The notes under the pieces were generated by a model, which had not been told where the DNA came from, did no database searches, and was given only the letters and a program-made list of their open reading frames with translations. From Paraburkholderia rhynchosiae (GTDB lineage: Bacteria > Pseudomonadota > Gammaproteobacteria > Burkholderiales > Burkholderiaceae), in NCBI RefSeq assembly GCF_002879865.1, contig NZ_PNXY01000004.1, positions 338,839 through 402,838 on the forward strand: a stretch of DNA of 64,000 bases, in the 5' to 3' direction. Positions 26,515 through 35,114 of this stretch are shown one piece after another; position 1 is the stretch's first letter; every line of letters begins with the position of its first letter. A program made the position numbers and the translations under genes.

Positions 26515-27306
26515 TCATCGTGCTCGAGTTAGCGCGGATCGGTTGGACAGGCGGCGTACCGCACATGCTTGAGTGAGTCGTTGCCCGTTGCGGCTGTTAT
26601 GCCAGCGTCGACGATGGCGGTATGCTGCCGCGCGCACCTTGCCCGCGTCTCTCACACCTTCTGCTTCGATCTTATTTCGCCGGTTCATTGGGATGCCGCC
26701 GGCATGCGCGTGTCCCTTTGAACACTCGCGGCTGAGCATCACATGGACGCCCATCGAAGAAGCCAGTGCACTCATTGCCAGTAACGCGGCAAGTCCGAAC
26801 GGTTGTGTCTGTTCGGTCACGAAGCCATAGCCGAGCCAAACACATAACAGCAGCGCGGCCAGAGTGACGATGTCGTGCCCCGGAGGGACCACCGCGCGAA
26901 CGGGCAAGACGCCACGCAGTTTGCAGAACGCAACCGCCGATGTCGCGAAGATCAACGCGCCGATGAACACGGCCGTATAGAGTTCGACTCGTTCGAGAGT
27001 CGCCAGGCTTGCCCGATTAGCCGCCGATAGTGACGATAGCGCCGACAGATAACAGCCGACGCCAATGGACACGATGGATAAGCCCATGCCGCTCGCCAGC
27101 AACGCAACCAGCCCGGGACCTCGCGTGACATTGCGACGTTGCGCGAGCCGTGCGCCGCCCGCAATGACGCCCGCCATCGCCACCGTCAGCGAGACGAGCG
27201 TTCGCAGCCACACGGTACTGTCAGACGCTTGCGACACGCGTGCCCTCCGTGTTGTGAAGCAATCCCGCGAGCTTGTGGCCCGCGGATCGATCCATCGTTC
27301 AAACAA
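26515..27306 (-). pseudogene. Truncated NAD(P) transhydrogenase beta-subunit (PntB) membrane region
   Basis: About five hydrophobic helices whose order and loop motifs follow PntB: GGARLAQRRNVT then PGLVALLASGMGL, VELYTAVFIGALIFATSAV, FCKLRGVLP, and finally PFGLAALLAMSALASS and GVHVMLS. In PntB the last segment runs into the conserved GGADMPVVVSMLNSYSG and then the NADP(H)-binding domain; here the match stops exactly there and turns into basic, unrelated sequence. The NADP-binding half and pntA are absent, so no transhydrogenase can form. The frame is still open, hence recent decay or a repurposed membrane protein. It starts 9 bases after the FAH-family stop. Confidence 0.65.
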
Positions 27307-27315
27307 GTCCCGCCG

Positions 27316-28119
27316 TCACGCCAGATCTCGGCGTTCGGAGGCAGCCGCCTGCGCGGCATTCAACGTATTGCGCAGCGTGCCGATTCCGTCGATGGTGATC
27401 GACACCGTCGCGCCATCCTTGATCGACCCGACGCCCACCGAGGTACCGCAGGCAATCACATCGCCGGGTTCGAGCGTGAGATCCTGCGAGATGAGGCTCA
27501 CCTGCTGCGCCGGCGAAAACACCATGTCGGAGAGCGGATAGTTTTGCCGCTCGACGTCGTCGAGCATCGTCACGAGATGCGCGCTTTGCCAATCGAAACC
27601 GGAGACGATCGCCGGCCCGATACAGCAGAACGTATCGAATCCCTTCGCGCGACACCATTGCGGAAAATGCGGATTCTCGTTCAACAGATCGGCCGCTGTC
27701 ACGTCGTTGACGAGCGTGTAACCGAAGATCGCCTGTGCAGCCTCTTCGACATCTGCATCGCGGCAGCGTCGCCCGATCACAATGCCCAGTTCGCCTTCAT
27801 AGACGATCTTCCCTGTGTAACTTGCCGGCCGCTGGATCGGCTCACCGGAGCCAATCACCGAGCCGGCCGGTTTCAGCAGAAAGAGCGGATGCGTGGGCAC
27901 CGGCTTGTCCAGCTTCGCGGCAAGCGCGTGATAGTTGTTCCAGAGCGCGACGATCTTGCCGGGCGCACAAGGCGCGAGCGGTGTCAGCGCCCGCGCCGAC
28001 AACACAGCGCCGGTCGGCACCGGCTGATCCAGACTTTCGTACTCGTGCAGGTAGGCACCTTCGACGCGGCCGAACACCACACCGCCGTCGTTCGACATGA
28101 AACGCATCCACGTATCCAT
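27316..28119 (-). CDS. Fumarylacetoacetate hydrolase (FAH) family protein
   Basis: FAH-fold enzyme, 267 residues; family members hydrolyse, decarboxylate or isomerise 2-oxo acids and related beta-dicarbonyl compounds using Mg. The metal-site glutamates fall in YEGELGIVIGRRC, and the downstream core GYTLVNDVTAADL is typical. An AAGGAG box precedes the ATG. Last intact gene of the ThDP enzyme - frc - CoA ligase - FAH run (112 bases after the ligase gene). Oxaloacetate decarboxylase or acylpyruvase activity is common in this family and would fit C2/C4 acid metabolism, but this is inference. Confidence 0.87.
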   Translation of the reverse strand: MDTWMRFMSNDGGVVFGRVEGAYLHEYESLDQPVPTGAVLSARALTPLAPCAPGKIVALWNNYHALAAKLDKPVPTHPLFLLKPAGSVIGSGEPIQRPASYTGKIVYEGELGIVIGRRCRDADVEEAAQAIFGYTLVNDVTAADLLNENPHFPQWCRAKGFDTFCCIGPAIVSGFDWQSAHLVTMLDDVERQNYPLSDMVFSPAQQVSLISQDLTLEPGDVIACGTSVGVGSIKDGATVSITIDGIGTLRNTLNAAQAAASERRDLA

Positions 28120-28231
28120 ACGCCGCTCCTTGAGCGCTTCGGCACGATCTTCTTCGTTCGTCGCAATCGCTATTGTTGTTGCAATGCTCGTCGCGATGAA
28201 AACCGTGCCGCCTTACGTTTTACGCGTCAGG

Positions 28232-30427
28232 TCAGATCAACCCGGCGCCGCGCGCCCACTGATACTTCGCGCCGAGCACCGCAACGGGAATCTCCGTCGA
28301 ATAGGCGTACGCCGGAACACCATGTGCGTACAGATACTCAGCGGCCTCTTCCACCTGAACGTCGCCCGCGAGCGAAGCGACAATCGGCTTCTCGATGCCA
28401 CGCGCCTTCATCTCTTCCTTCACTTCGACCACGAGTCGCGCGAACACCATCGGCGGCGTGATGATCGTGTGCCAGTAGCCGAGAATGATCGCGTGGATGC
28501 GCGGGTCTTCGAGGCCGAGACGTATCGTGTTCTGATACGTCGACGGCGGCTCGCCGCCCGTGATGTCGACGGGATTGCCCGCGGCGCCGAACGGAGGAAT
28601 GAACTTGCGGAATGCGGCGTCGAGATCGGCGGGCATCGTCATGAGCGACAGGCGGTTGTCCACGCAAGCGTCCGACAGCAACACGCCCGAACCGCCCGCG
28701 CCCGTGATGATCACTACGTTCTCGCCCTTCGGCGTGGGCAGTTTCGGAATGCCGCGCGCGAATTCAAGGAGATCGCGCAGTGAGCGCGCGCGGATCACGC
28801 CGCATTGCTTGAACACATCTTCGTAAATGCGGTCGTTGCCCGCGAGCGCGCCCGTGTGCGAGCTGGCGGCGCGCGCACCGAGACTCGTGCGGCCCGCCTT
28901 CAACACCACGACCGGCTTTTTCTTCGACACGCGCGCCGCCGTCTCTGCGAACGCGCGACCGTCTTTCAGATCCTCGCAATGCTGCGCGATGATGTCCGTG
29001 TTCTCATCCTGCTCGAAGAAGGTCAGCAGATCGTCTTCGTCGATGTCGGACTTGTTGCCGAGGCCCACGATTGCCGAGACGCCCATCTTCGCCGAACGCG
29101 AAAAGCCGATGATCGCCATGCCGATACCGCCGGATTGCGACGACAGCGCAGCCTTGCCCTGCACATCGTACGGTGTGCAAAACGTCGCACACAGGTTCTT
29201 CGGCGTGTAATAAAAGCCGTAGATGTTCGGACCCATCAACCGGATATCGTATTCACGCGCAATCGCGACGATTTCCTGCTGGCCTTCCACATTGCCGGTT
29301 TCCGCAAAGCCGGAAGGAATCAGCACCGCGCCGGGGATGCCTTTCTTGCCGACTTCGGTCAATGCGCCGGCGACGAACTTCGCCGGGATCGCAAACACGG
29401 CGACGTCGATATCGCCGGGCACGTCCAGCACACTCTTATAGGCCTTGCGTCCCATGATCTCGTCGGCCTTCGGGTGGATCGGATAGATCTCGCCCTGATA
29501 GCCGCCGTTGATCAGGTTCTTCATGACCGAATTGCCGATCTTGCCGTCTTCCGCAGAAGCGCCGATCACGGCGACGCGGTCCGGCTTCATGATGCGGTTC
29601 ATCTGCCGCACGATGTCTTCCTGACTCGGCCGATAGCGTTCGACCGGCGGCGCGAAGTCGAGCACGATGCGCACGTCGGCGGCAATCGCGCCGCGCTTGC
29701 TCGCAAACACCGGGTTCAGATCGAGCTCCGAGATTTCAGGGAAGTCGGACACGAGCCGCGAGACGCTTTCGATCAACCCGGCTAGCGCCTCGCGATCGAC
29801 AGCCTCGCCGCCGCGCACGCCTTTGAGCATCTCGGCAGCGGCGATGCCGTCGAGCATCGAGCGGGCGTCGTCACGTGAAGCCGGCGCGAGGCGGAACGTA
29901 ATGTCCTTGAGCACTTCGACGAGCACGCCACCGAGGCCAAACGCCACCAGCTTGCCGAACGACGGGTCGGTCACCGCGCCGACAATCACTTCCTGGCCGC
30001 CGCCGATCATCTGCTGCACCTGCACGCCCAGCAAGTTGGCCTGCGCGTTATAGCGCTTCGCGTTCTCCATGATCGTGGTGAAACCCTGCACCACATCAGC
30101 GGCACTTTTGACGCCGACGAGCACGCCGCCCGCTTCGGTCTTGTGCAGAATTTCCGGCGAAACGATCTTCAGTACGATCGGAAAGCCGATCTCGGTAGCG
30201 AATTGCGCGGCTTCGGCCGCGGTCGTCGCCAGCGCTTCTTTCGGCACCGAAATACCGTAGACGTCGCATACCAGTTTGCCTTCAGGCGCAGTCAGCGACG
30301 TGCGGCCTTCCGCTTTGGCGTGATCGAGAATGTGCCGCACGACGTCCTTGTTGGCGACCGGCGCGTGGTCGTCGGGCGTATGAGCGGTGCCGCGTTCCTT
30401 CAGTGAGAGCGTGTCTTCGTATGCCAT
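28232..30427 (-). CDS. ADP-forming acyl-CoA ligase (acetyl-CoA synthetase alpha/beta fusion)
   Basis: NDP-forming acyl-CoA synthetase, 731 residues, with swapped order: ATP-grasp beta part first (about 25-255), then CoA-binding and ligase alpha parts (about 280-700). The CoA-binding Rossmann motif is VAVIGASAEDGKIG, and the phosphohistidine is probably His524 in SSHTGALAG. It would make an acyl-CoA from a carboxylate and ATP. In this operon, with formyl-CoA transferase, oxalate, formate or glycolate is a plausible acid, supplying the CoA primer the transferase needs. Located 101 bases after frc. Confidence 0.88.
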   Translation of the reverse strand: MAYEDTLSLKERGTAHTPDDHAPVANKDVVRHILDHAKAEGRTSLTAPEGKLVCDVYGISVPKEALATTAAEAAQFATEIGFPIVLKIVSPEILHKTEAGGVLVGVKSAADVVQGFTTIMENAKRYNAQANLLGVQVQQMIGGGQEVIVGAVTDPSFGKLVAFGLGGVLVEVLKDITFRLAPASRDDARSMLDGIAAAEMLKGVRGGEAVDREALAGLIESVSRLVSDFPEISELDLNPVFASKRGAIAADVRIVLDFAPPVERYRPSQEDIVRQMNRIMKPDRVAVIGASAEDGKIGNSVMKNLINGGYQGEIYPIHPKADEIMGRKAYKSVLDVPGDIDVAVFAIPAKFVAGALTEVGKKGIPGAVLIPSGFAETGNVEGQQEIVAIAREYDIRLMGPNIYGFYYTPKNLCATFCTPYDVQGKAALSSQSGGIGMAIIGFSRSAKMGVSAIVGLGNKSDIDEDDLLTFFEQDENTDIIAQHCEDLKDGRAFAETAARVSKKKPVVVLKAGRTSLGARAASSHTGALAGNDRIYEDVFKQCGVIRARSLRDLLEFARGIPKLPTPKGENVVIITGAGGSGVLLSDACVDNRLSLMTMPADLDAAFRKFIPPFGAAGNPVDITGGEPPSTYQNTIRLGLEDPRIHAIILGYWHTIITPPMVFARLVVEVKEEMKARGIEKPIVASLAGDVQVEEAAEYLYAHGVPAYAYSTEIPVAVLGAKYQWARGAGLI

Positions 30428-30528
30428 GTCCTGCCGTCTCCAATGCGGGTTCGAAAGGCGCCGCCCGGCACCGCGCTCACCTGGATGGCGAGCGGCGGGC
30501 GGCCTTGCACTACGGTTTTTCTATGCGT

Positions 30529-31776
30529 CTAGATGGCGCCGGCGGTGCGCAATGCGCTGATCTGCTCGGGCGAATAGCCCAGTTCCGCCATGACTTCGTC
30601 GGTATGTTCGCCAAGCAGCGGCGAGCGCTTCACTTCGGTAGGGCTGTCCGACAATTTGATAGGATTGCCAACTGTCAGATATTTTCCGCGCATCGGATGG
30701 TCGACTTCGACGATCGTGCCGGTCTTACGCAGCGAGGGCTCCTCGGCGATCTCCTTCATCGACAGAATCGGCCCGCATGGAATGTCGTACTTGTTGAGGA
30801 TCTGCATGGCCTCGAACTTATTCTTGGTCATGGTCCACCGTTCGATCTCCGCGAAGATATCCTTCAAACGCGGCAGGCGCGCAGCAGGCGTCGCGTAGTC
30901 GGGATCGGTAGCCCACTCTTCCTTGCCGATCACGTTGCAGATCTTCGCCCACACCGGCGCCTGCGTGATGAAGTAGATGTATGCGTTCGGATCGGTCTCC
31001 CAGCCTTTGCACTTCAAGATCCAGCCCGGCTGACCGCCGCCCGACGCATTGCCCGCGCGCGGCACCGCTTCGCCGAACTTGCCGTTCGGATATTGCGGAT
31101 ACTCCTTCATCACACCGGTGCGTTCGAGCCGTTGCTGGTCGCGCAGCTTAACGCGACACAGATTGAGCACGCCGTCCTGCATCGCGGCGAGCACGCGCTG
31201 GCCGCGGCCGGTTTGCGTACGCTGATAAAGCGCGGTGACGATGCCGAGCGCGAGATGCAAACCCGTGCCGCTATCGCCGATCTGCGCGCCGGTCACGACG
31301 GGCGGGCCGTCGTCGAAACCCGTGGTGGAAGCCGCGCCGCCCGCGCATTGCGCGACGTTCTCATAGACCTTGCAGTCCTCATACGGACCAGGGCCGAAGC
31401 CCTTCACCGACGCGACGATCATGCGCGGATTCAGTTCCTGAATGCGCTCCCACGTGAAGCCCATGCGATCGAGCGCGCCCGGCGCGAAGTTCTCGACCAG
31501 CACGTCGCACTTCTGGATCAGCGCTTCGAGAACCTGCTTGCCTTCCGGGTTCTTCGTATCGATCGTGACCGAGCGCTTGTTGTGATTGAGCATCGTGAAG
31601 TACAAGCTGTCCACGTCCGGAATATCGCGCAGTTGTTCGCGCGTGATGTCGCCGGCGCCGGCCCGCTCCACCTTGATCACGTCCGCGCCGAACCACGCCA
31701 GCAATTGCGTGCAGGTCGGGCCCGATTGCACATGCGTGAAATCGAGAATGCGCACGCCGTCGAGTGCTTTGCCCAT
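30529..31776 (-). CDS. frc: Formyl-CoA:oxalate CoA-transferase
   Basis: Class III CoA-transferase, 415 residues, moving CoA from formyl-CoA to oxalate. It follows the Oxalobacter enzyme closely: [20 protein letters not shown] at the N-terminus, catalytic Asp168 in [12 protein letters not shown] (Asp169 in Oxalobacter), and the mobile glycine loop GGGQPG before [20 protein letters not shown] ribosome site precedes ATG 31776. It lies 24 bases after the ThDP-enzyme gene, implying one transcript. High confidence in family and good confidence in oxalate as acceptor. Confidence 0.93.
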   Translation of the reverse strand: MGKALDGVRILDFTHVQSGPTCTQLLAWFGADVIKVERAGAGDITREQLRDIPDVDSLYFTMLNHNKRSVTIDTKNPEGKQVLEALIQKCDVLVENFAPGALDRMGFTWERIQELNPRMIVASVKGFGPGPYEDCKVYENVAQCAGGAASTTGFDDGPPVVTGAQIGDSGTGLHLALGIVTALYQRTQTGRGQRVLAAMQDGVLNLCRVKLRDQQRLERTGVMKEYPQYPNGKFGEAVPRAGNASGGGQPGWILKCKGWETDPNAYIYFITQAPVWAKICNVIGKEEWATDPDYATPAARLPRLKDIFAEIERWTMTKNKFEAMQILNKYDIPCGPILSMKEIAEEPSLRKTGTIVEVDHPMRGKYLTVGNPIKLSDSPTEVKRSPLLGEHTDEVMAELGYSPEQISALRTAGAI

Positions 31777-31800
31777 GTCTTGTCTCCTGAGGTGTCCGTA

Positions 31801-33564
31801 TTACTTGTACATGGTCTGGTTCTTCGTTCCCGGCGCGTATTCGCGCGGGTCGACCCAGATGTTGACGACTGCCGAGCGGCCGGTGCGATGAATCGCTTCT
31901 CGCGCCCGCTGCAATGCGCCTGCGATCTGCGCCGGATCGCGCACTTCCTCACCGTGGCCGCCGAGCATTTCGGCAAACTTGCTGAACGGCACATCGCTCA
32001 GCAGATTGCCCACATTGCCGCGCTCATCGCCGTATTTGGCGAGCTGGCCATAGCGGATCTGGTTCATCGCCGAGTTGTTGCCGATCACCGCGAGATAGGG
32101 AGCGCCAAAGCGGTTGGCCGTTTCCATGTCGAACGCGGTCATACCGAACGAGCCGTCGCCGTAGTAACACAGCACTTCTTTCTGCGGATGCGCGATCTTG
32201 GCCGCGAGCGCGAAGCCTGTGCCAACACCGAGCGAGCCGAGTGCGCCTGGGTCCATCCATTGGCCGGGACGGCGCGGACGAACGGCTTGCGCGGAGATCG
32301 TCACGACGTCGCCGCCGTCGCCGATATAGATCGTGTCGTCGGCGAGAAACTCGTTGAGCTCATAGGCGACGCGATACGGATGGATCGGCGTGCTGTTCGA
32401 CTTGAAGAGCGGCATGAGCTTTTCAGTTGCGGTCGCTTCGGCGTCCTGCAGCTGCGCCATCCATTTGCGGCGGGCCTGGCGCTTATCGTCCTTCAGGCGA
32501 CCGCTCGCCGCTTGCAAGACAGCCGCGAGGATCGCACCCGGGTCGCCGACGAGACCCAGATCGATGTCGCGATTCTTGCCGACCGTCCGGTAGTCCATAT
32601 CGATTTGCACCAGCGTCAGTTCCTTGCTGATGCGCTTGCCATAGCCCATGCGGAAATCGAACGGCGTGCCGACCACGATCAGCACGTCCGCATTGGCAAA
32701 CGCCTGCGAGCGCGTGCGGTCGAAGTGATGCGGATCGCCCGGCGGCAGCAGGCCCCGGCTAGCGCCATTGAAATAGCCGGGAATGTCGAGGCCGCGCAGC
32801 AACGCGATGGCTTCCTCGTGACCGCGCGCGGTCCACACCTGCTGCCCGTACAGAATCGCGGGGCGCTCGGAATTGACAAGGATGTCCGCGAGTTTCTCGA
32901 TGTCGCGCGGGTCGCCAATCGATTTCGTCGACGCGCGATATCGGCCCGGCTGCGGCACGACCGCACGCGTCAGATCCACTTCGCGGTCCAGCACGTCACG
33001 CGGAATTTCCAGGTAAGCAGGACCCGGCGCGCCATTGAAGCACTCCCGAGCGGCCATCGAGATCATGTCCGCGACGCGCTCGGTGCTCGACACGCTAGCG
33101 GCAAACTTCGTGATCGGCGACATGATGTCGACGTGCGGCAAGTCCTGCAGCGACCCCATCTTGTGCTGCGTCAGCGCGCCCTGTCCGCCGATATGCAGGA
33201 CCGGACTCTCCGAACGGAACGCCGTCGCGATGCCCGTCACCGCGTTCGTGCAGCCGGGGCCCGCTGTCGTGACCACGCAGCCGAGCTTGCCGGTCTGGCG
33301 CGCATAGCCGTCTGCCGCGTGCGCCGCGACCTGCTCATGGCGCACGTCGATGATGCGAATCCCTTCGTCCACACAACCATCGTAAATGTCGATGATGTGG
33401 CCGCCGCACAGCGTGAAGATCGTATCGACCCCTTCGTTTTTCAGCGCCTTCGCGACCAGATGGCCGCCCGAGACGACACCGGCGTTGCGCGTCTTCTGTT
33501 TGAGCGTATCTTCGGCCGTGGTGTTGCTCGTGGCTGGATTCGGGGATGAAACAACTGCAGACAT
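31801..33564 (-). CDS. ThDP-dependent decarboxylase/lyase (oxalyl-CoA decarboxylase or 2-hydroxyacyl-CoA lyase type)
   Basis: ThDP enzyme of 587 residues with three domains. Cofactor-activating Glu77 lies in DVRHEQVAAHA, and the Mg-ThDP motif runs from GDG (469-471) to NN (497-498). Position next to frc suggests oxalyl-CoA decarboxylase. However, where Oxalobacter Oxc has Tyr120-Glu121 (DYEEMDQ), this protein has Leu139-Gln140 (GSLQDLP), more like 2-hydroxyacyl-CoA lyases (FQE) and acetolactate-synthase relatives, and overall it is not a close Oxc match. The reaction should be treated as open: oxalyl-CoA decarboxylation, or formyl-CoA/2-hydroxyacyl-CoA carboligation or cleavage. Confidence 0.85.
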   Translation of the reverse strand: MSAVVSSPNPATSNTTAEDTLKQKTRNAGVVSGGHLVAKALKNEGVDTIFTLCGGHIIDIYDGCVDEGIRIIDVRHEQVAAHAADGYARQTGKLGCVVTTAGPGCTNAVTGIATAFRSESPVLHIGGQGALTQHKMGSLQDLPHVDIMSPITKFAASVSSTERVADMISMAARECFNGAPGPAYLEIPRDVLDREVDLTRAVVPQPGRYRASTKSIGDPRDIEKLADILVNSERPAILYGQQVWTARGHEEAIALLRGLDIPGYFNGASRGLLPPGDPHHFDRTRSQAFANADVLIVVGTPFDFRMGYGKRISKELTLVQIDMDYRTVGKNRDIDLGLVGDPGAILAAVLQAASGRLKDDKRQARRKWMAQLQDAEATATEKLMPLFKSNSTPIHPYRVAYELNEFLADDTIYIGDGGDVVTISAQAVRPRRPGQWMDPGALGSLGVGTGFALAAKIAHPQKEVLCYYGDGSFGMTAFDMETANRFGAPYLAVIGNNSAMNQIRYGQLAKYGDERGNVGNLLSDVPFSKFAEMLGGHGEEVRDPAQIAGALQRAREAIHRTGRSAVVNIWVDPREYAPGTKNQTMYK

Positions 33565-33584
33565 GGTCGTCTCCTGTGTCGATG

Positions 33585-33663
33585 GGAGTTAGTGCTTTAG
33601 CGCTAGCTCCAGTCCATACGTGTTGTATGTCGATCGGCGTTGGCGCCTTGGCGCTTACTCCGG
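33585..33663. repeat. Two palindromic repeats in the leader of the ThDP-enzyme operon
   Basis: Copy 1 (33585-33610): GGAGTTAGTGCT-TT-AGCGCTAGCTCC in two arms, a 12-bp stem including G-U pairs. Copy 2 (33635-33662): inner GGCGCC-TT-GGCGCT with partial outer pairing, ending TTACTCCGG and then TCCCATG. Core and flanks match the pair at 16618-16715. Both sites lie directly upstream of a ribosome-binding site reading CAGGAGAC on the minus strand. Confidence 0.85.
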
Positions 33664-33762
33664 TCCCATGGAAGGGTGCTGCCTGGTGGTTTGCAAAACG
33701 GTTATCTATGGACTCGCTCGCTTCGAGATTCTTCCTCTTCAGAACATGTTTGCCGGCCTTGT

Positions 33763-33951
33763 CACATACAGTATGTGATATATCAGTTTCACGCAAGGCC
33801 GACGTTTCGGTCGCGGTGATGCTTGCGCTTTTGCGGCGAAACCTTGCTGGGAATGGCGCGGCGGGTTTTGTACCGTTAGCCTTGGTCCTCCTTCCGAGGG
33901 AAAACACTTAGCGTACTGCCTTCGTCTGGGCGACGTTGATATATCACATAC
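33763..33951. promoter_or_regulatory. Candidate GntR operators and promoter of the ThDP-frc operon
   Basis: Two perfect 15-bp inverted copies: GTATGTGATATATCA (33771-33785) and TGATATATCACATAC (33937-33951). The first is itself part of overlapping palindromes CACATAC-A-GTATGTG (33763-33777) and TGATATATCA (33776-33785). A near-identical site precedes the GntR unit at 35097-35114. The layout suggests DNA looping or paired binding around the operon promoter. The rest of the 33565-34112 gap holds the leader hairpins and a terminator. Confidence 0.7.
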
Positions 33952-34004
33952 CACACGCCAGGCGACGTCAAGCGCGGTAAATCCCTACCAAGCCGGCCGA
34001 AACG

Positions 34005-34040
34005 AAAAGGCCCGCGGTGTGTGAACACCGCGGGCCTTTT
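34005..34040. terminator. Bidirectional Rho-independent terminator after gntR
   Basis: AAAAGGCCCGCGGTGT (34005-34020) pairs perfectly with ACACCGCGGGCCTTTT (34025-34040), loop GTGA. It ends the minus-strand GntR transcript before the ThDP-operon promoter. Confidence 0.93.
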
Positions 34041-34112
34041 GTCTGCCTTGATTGCCCGGCCTTGATTGCCCTGCCTTGCCGCCATCGATAGCGGCCAGCG
34101 TCTATTCAGCCA

Positions 34113-34832
34113 TCAATCGAGAAAGTCGCAGTTCGCTTCCACGAACGCCGCCAGGTCGAGCGAATGCTGGCGCGTGAGACGCTCGGCCAGTTCCGTGTCG
34201 CGCGTCTCTAGCGCCTCGATGATGCGCAGATGGTCGACGATCGAGCGCGAAGCGCGGTCGCTCTGCGAGATGGTCATGCGCCGGATAGCGCGCACATGGA
34301 TAAAAATATTCTTGATGGTGTCGAGAATGATCTGCGACTTCGACAACTCGACGATCGCCTGATGAAACGCGATATTCGCGTCGGAATACTCGGCGATGTG
34401 CTCCGCCGGGGTCGCGTCGCGGAAGTTGTCGAACATGTGCCGCAGGCGAGCGATTTCCTCGTCCGTGGCGCGCTGCGTCGCAAGGCGTGCAGCCATGCTT
34501 TCGAGCGCGGCCCACATGTGGATCATCTCGACAATCTCGCGCTTGCTCTTGCGCACGATGTAAATGCCGCGCCGCGGCACCATACGCAGAAAGCCTTCCT
34601 GTTCCAGCAGCGTCATCGCCTCGCGTACCGGCGTGCGGCTCACGCCGAGCGTCTCGCTCAGCACGCGTTCGTCCAGACGGATGTCCTCCCGCGTCTGGTA
34701 GATGTCCGCGTCCGCGATAGCCTGGCGCAGCATCGCATAAGCCTGATCGCGCAAGCTCACGCTTGCGCCGATAGGCTGCAATGACAACGTCAACGGTGTT
34801 GCCACTGCTTCAGTTTGAAGTTCCGACGACAT
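34113..34832 (-). CDS. GntR/FCD-family transcriptional regulator
   Basis: FadR-type regulator of 239 residues. The N-terminal winged helix includes LGVSRTPVREAMTLLEQEGF, and the C-terminal all-helical FCD domain has the metal-site pattern (AFHQAIVEL, then DHLRIIEAL) that binds small carboxylates in many relatives. It sits between the ThDP-frc operon and the MHS transporter, and matching operator-like palindromes occur upstream of both the operon and its own transcript. Likely a carboxylate-responsive repressor. Its start overlaps the end of a small membrane-protein ORF. Confidence 0.92.
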   Translation of the reverse strand: MSSELQTEAVATPLTLSLQPIGASVSLRDQAYAMLRQAIADADIYQTREDIRLDERVLSETLGVSRTPVREAMTLLEQEGFLRMVPRRGIYIVRKSKREIVEMIHMWAALESMAARLATQRATDEEIARLRHMFDNFRDATPAEHIAEYSDANIAFHQAIVELSKSQIILDTIKNIFIHVRAIRRMTISQSDRASRSIVDHLRIIEALETRDTELAERLTRQHSLDLAAFVEANCDFLD

Positions 34833-35028
34833 TCATCGCCTCTTGTCGAACATACACACGATAAGGCGCCGCCGTTTCGCCGCGTTGCTCATCAAGGCCG
34901 ATGAAGCGGCCGTGTTGCGCTGCGAGTTGCGCGACCGGCTGGGCAATCCAGCGGGTCAGAAGAACGGTGGCGGCAGAGCCCAAGCCCACAACAGCGACAG
35001 CCAGCAGCGAAAGAGGAACAAGTTCCAT
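34810..35028 (-). CDS. Small single-span membrane protein overlapping gntR (72 residues)
   Basis: One clear transmembrane helix near the N-terminus (PLSLLAVAVVGLGSAATVLL), then a polar tail with QPVAQLAAQHGRF and an acidic segment. ATG 35028 has GGAG six bases upstream. Its last 23 bases overlap the start of the GntR gene in another frame, so the two would be translationally coupled and share the operator at 35097-35114. No family recognised. It could be a membrane partner of the regulator or simply a small leader ORF. Confidence 0.5.
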   Translation of the reverse strand: MELVPLSLLAVAVVGLGSAATVLLTRWIAQPVAQLAAQHGRFIGLDEQRGETAAPYRVYVRQEAMNVVGTSN

Positions 35029-35096
35029 TTGTAGCTCCAAAGATTGAGTGAACGAATGACTCAATCATATGCTGCATTGCCGCAAAAATCAATATC

Positions 35097-35114
35097 CAGT
35101 ATGTAGTATATCAG
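35097..35114. promoter_or_regulatory. Candidate GntR operator, autoregulatory
   Basis: CAGTATGTAGTATATCAG matches CAGTATGTGATATATCAG (33769-33786) at 16 of 18 positions. It lies 69 bases before the small membrane ORF coupled to gntR and 280 bases before the divergent MHS transporter gene, so it could serve both. The rest of 35115-35393 shows only the GGAGAC ribosome site of the transporter. Confidence 0.65.

Noticed and set aside
30403..33549. Open frame of over 1000 codons on the plus strand opposite the CoA ligase, frc and ThDP-enzyme genes
   Set aside because: It is antisense to three well-supported genes, rich in Arg/His/Ala as expected from the complement of GC-rich codons, and has no recognisable domain.
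33335..33907. Minus-strand frame reaching into the leader of the ThDP-enzyme gene
   Set aside because: It reads through the palindromic repeats and operator region; repeated GASAKAL-like peptides are translations of the repeats, not a protein.
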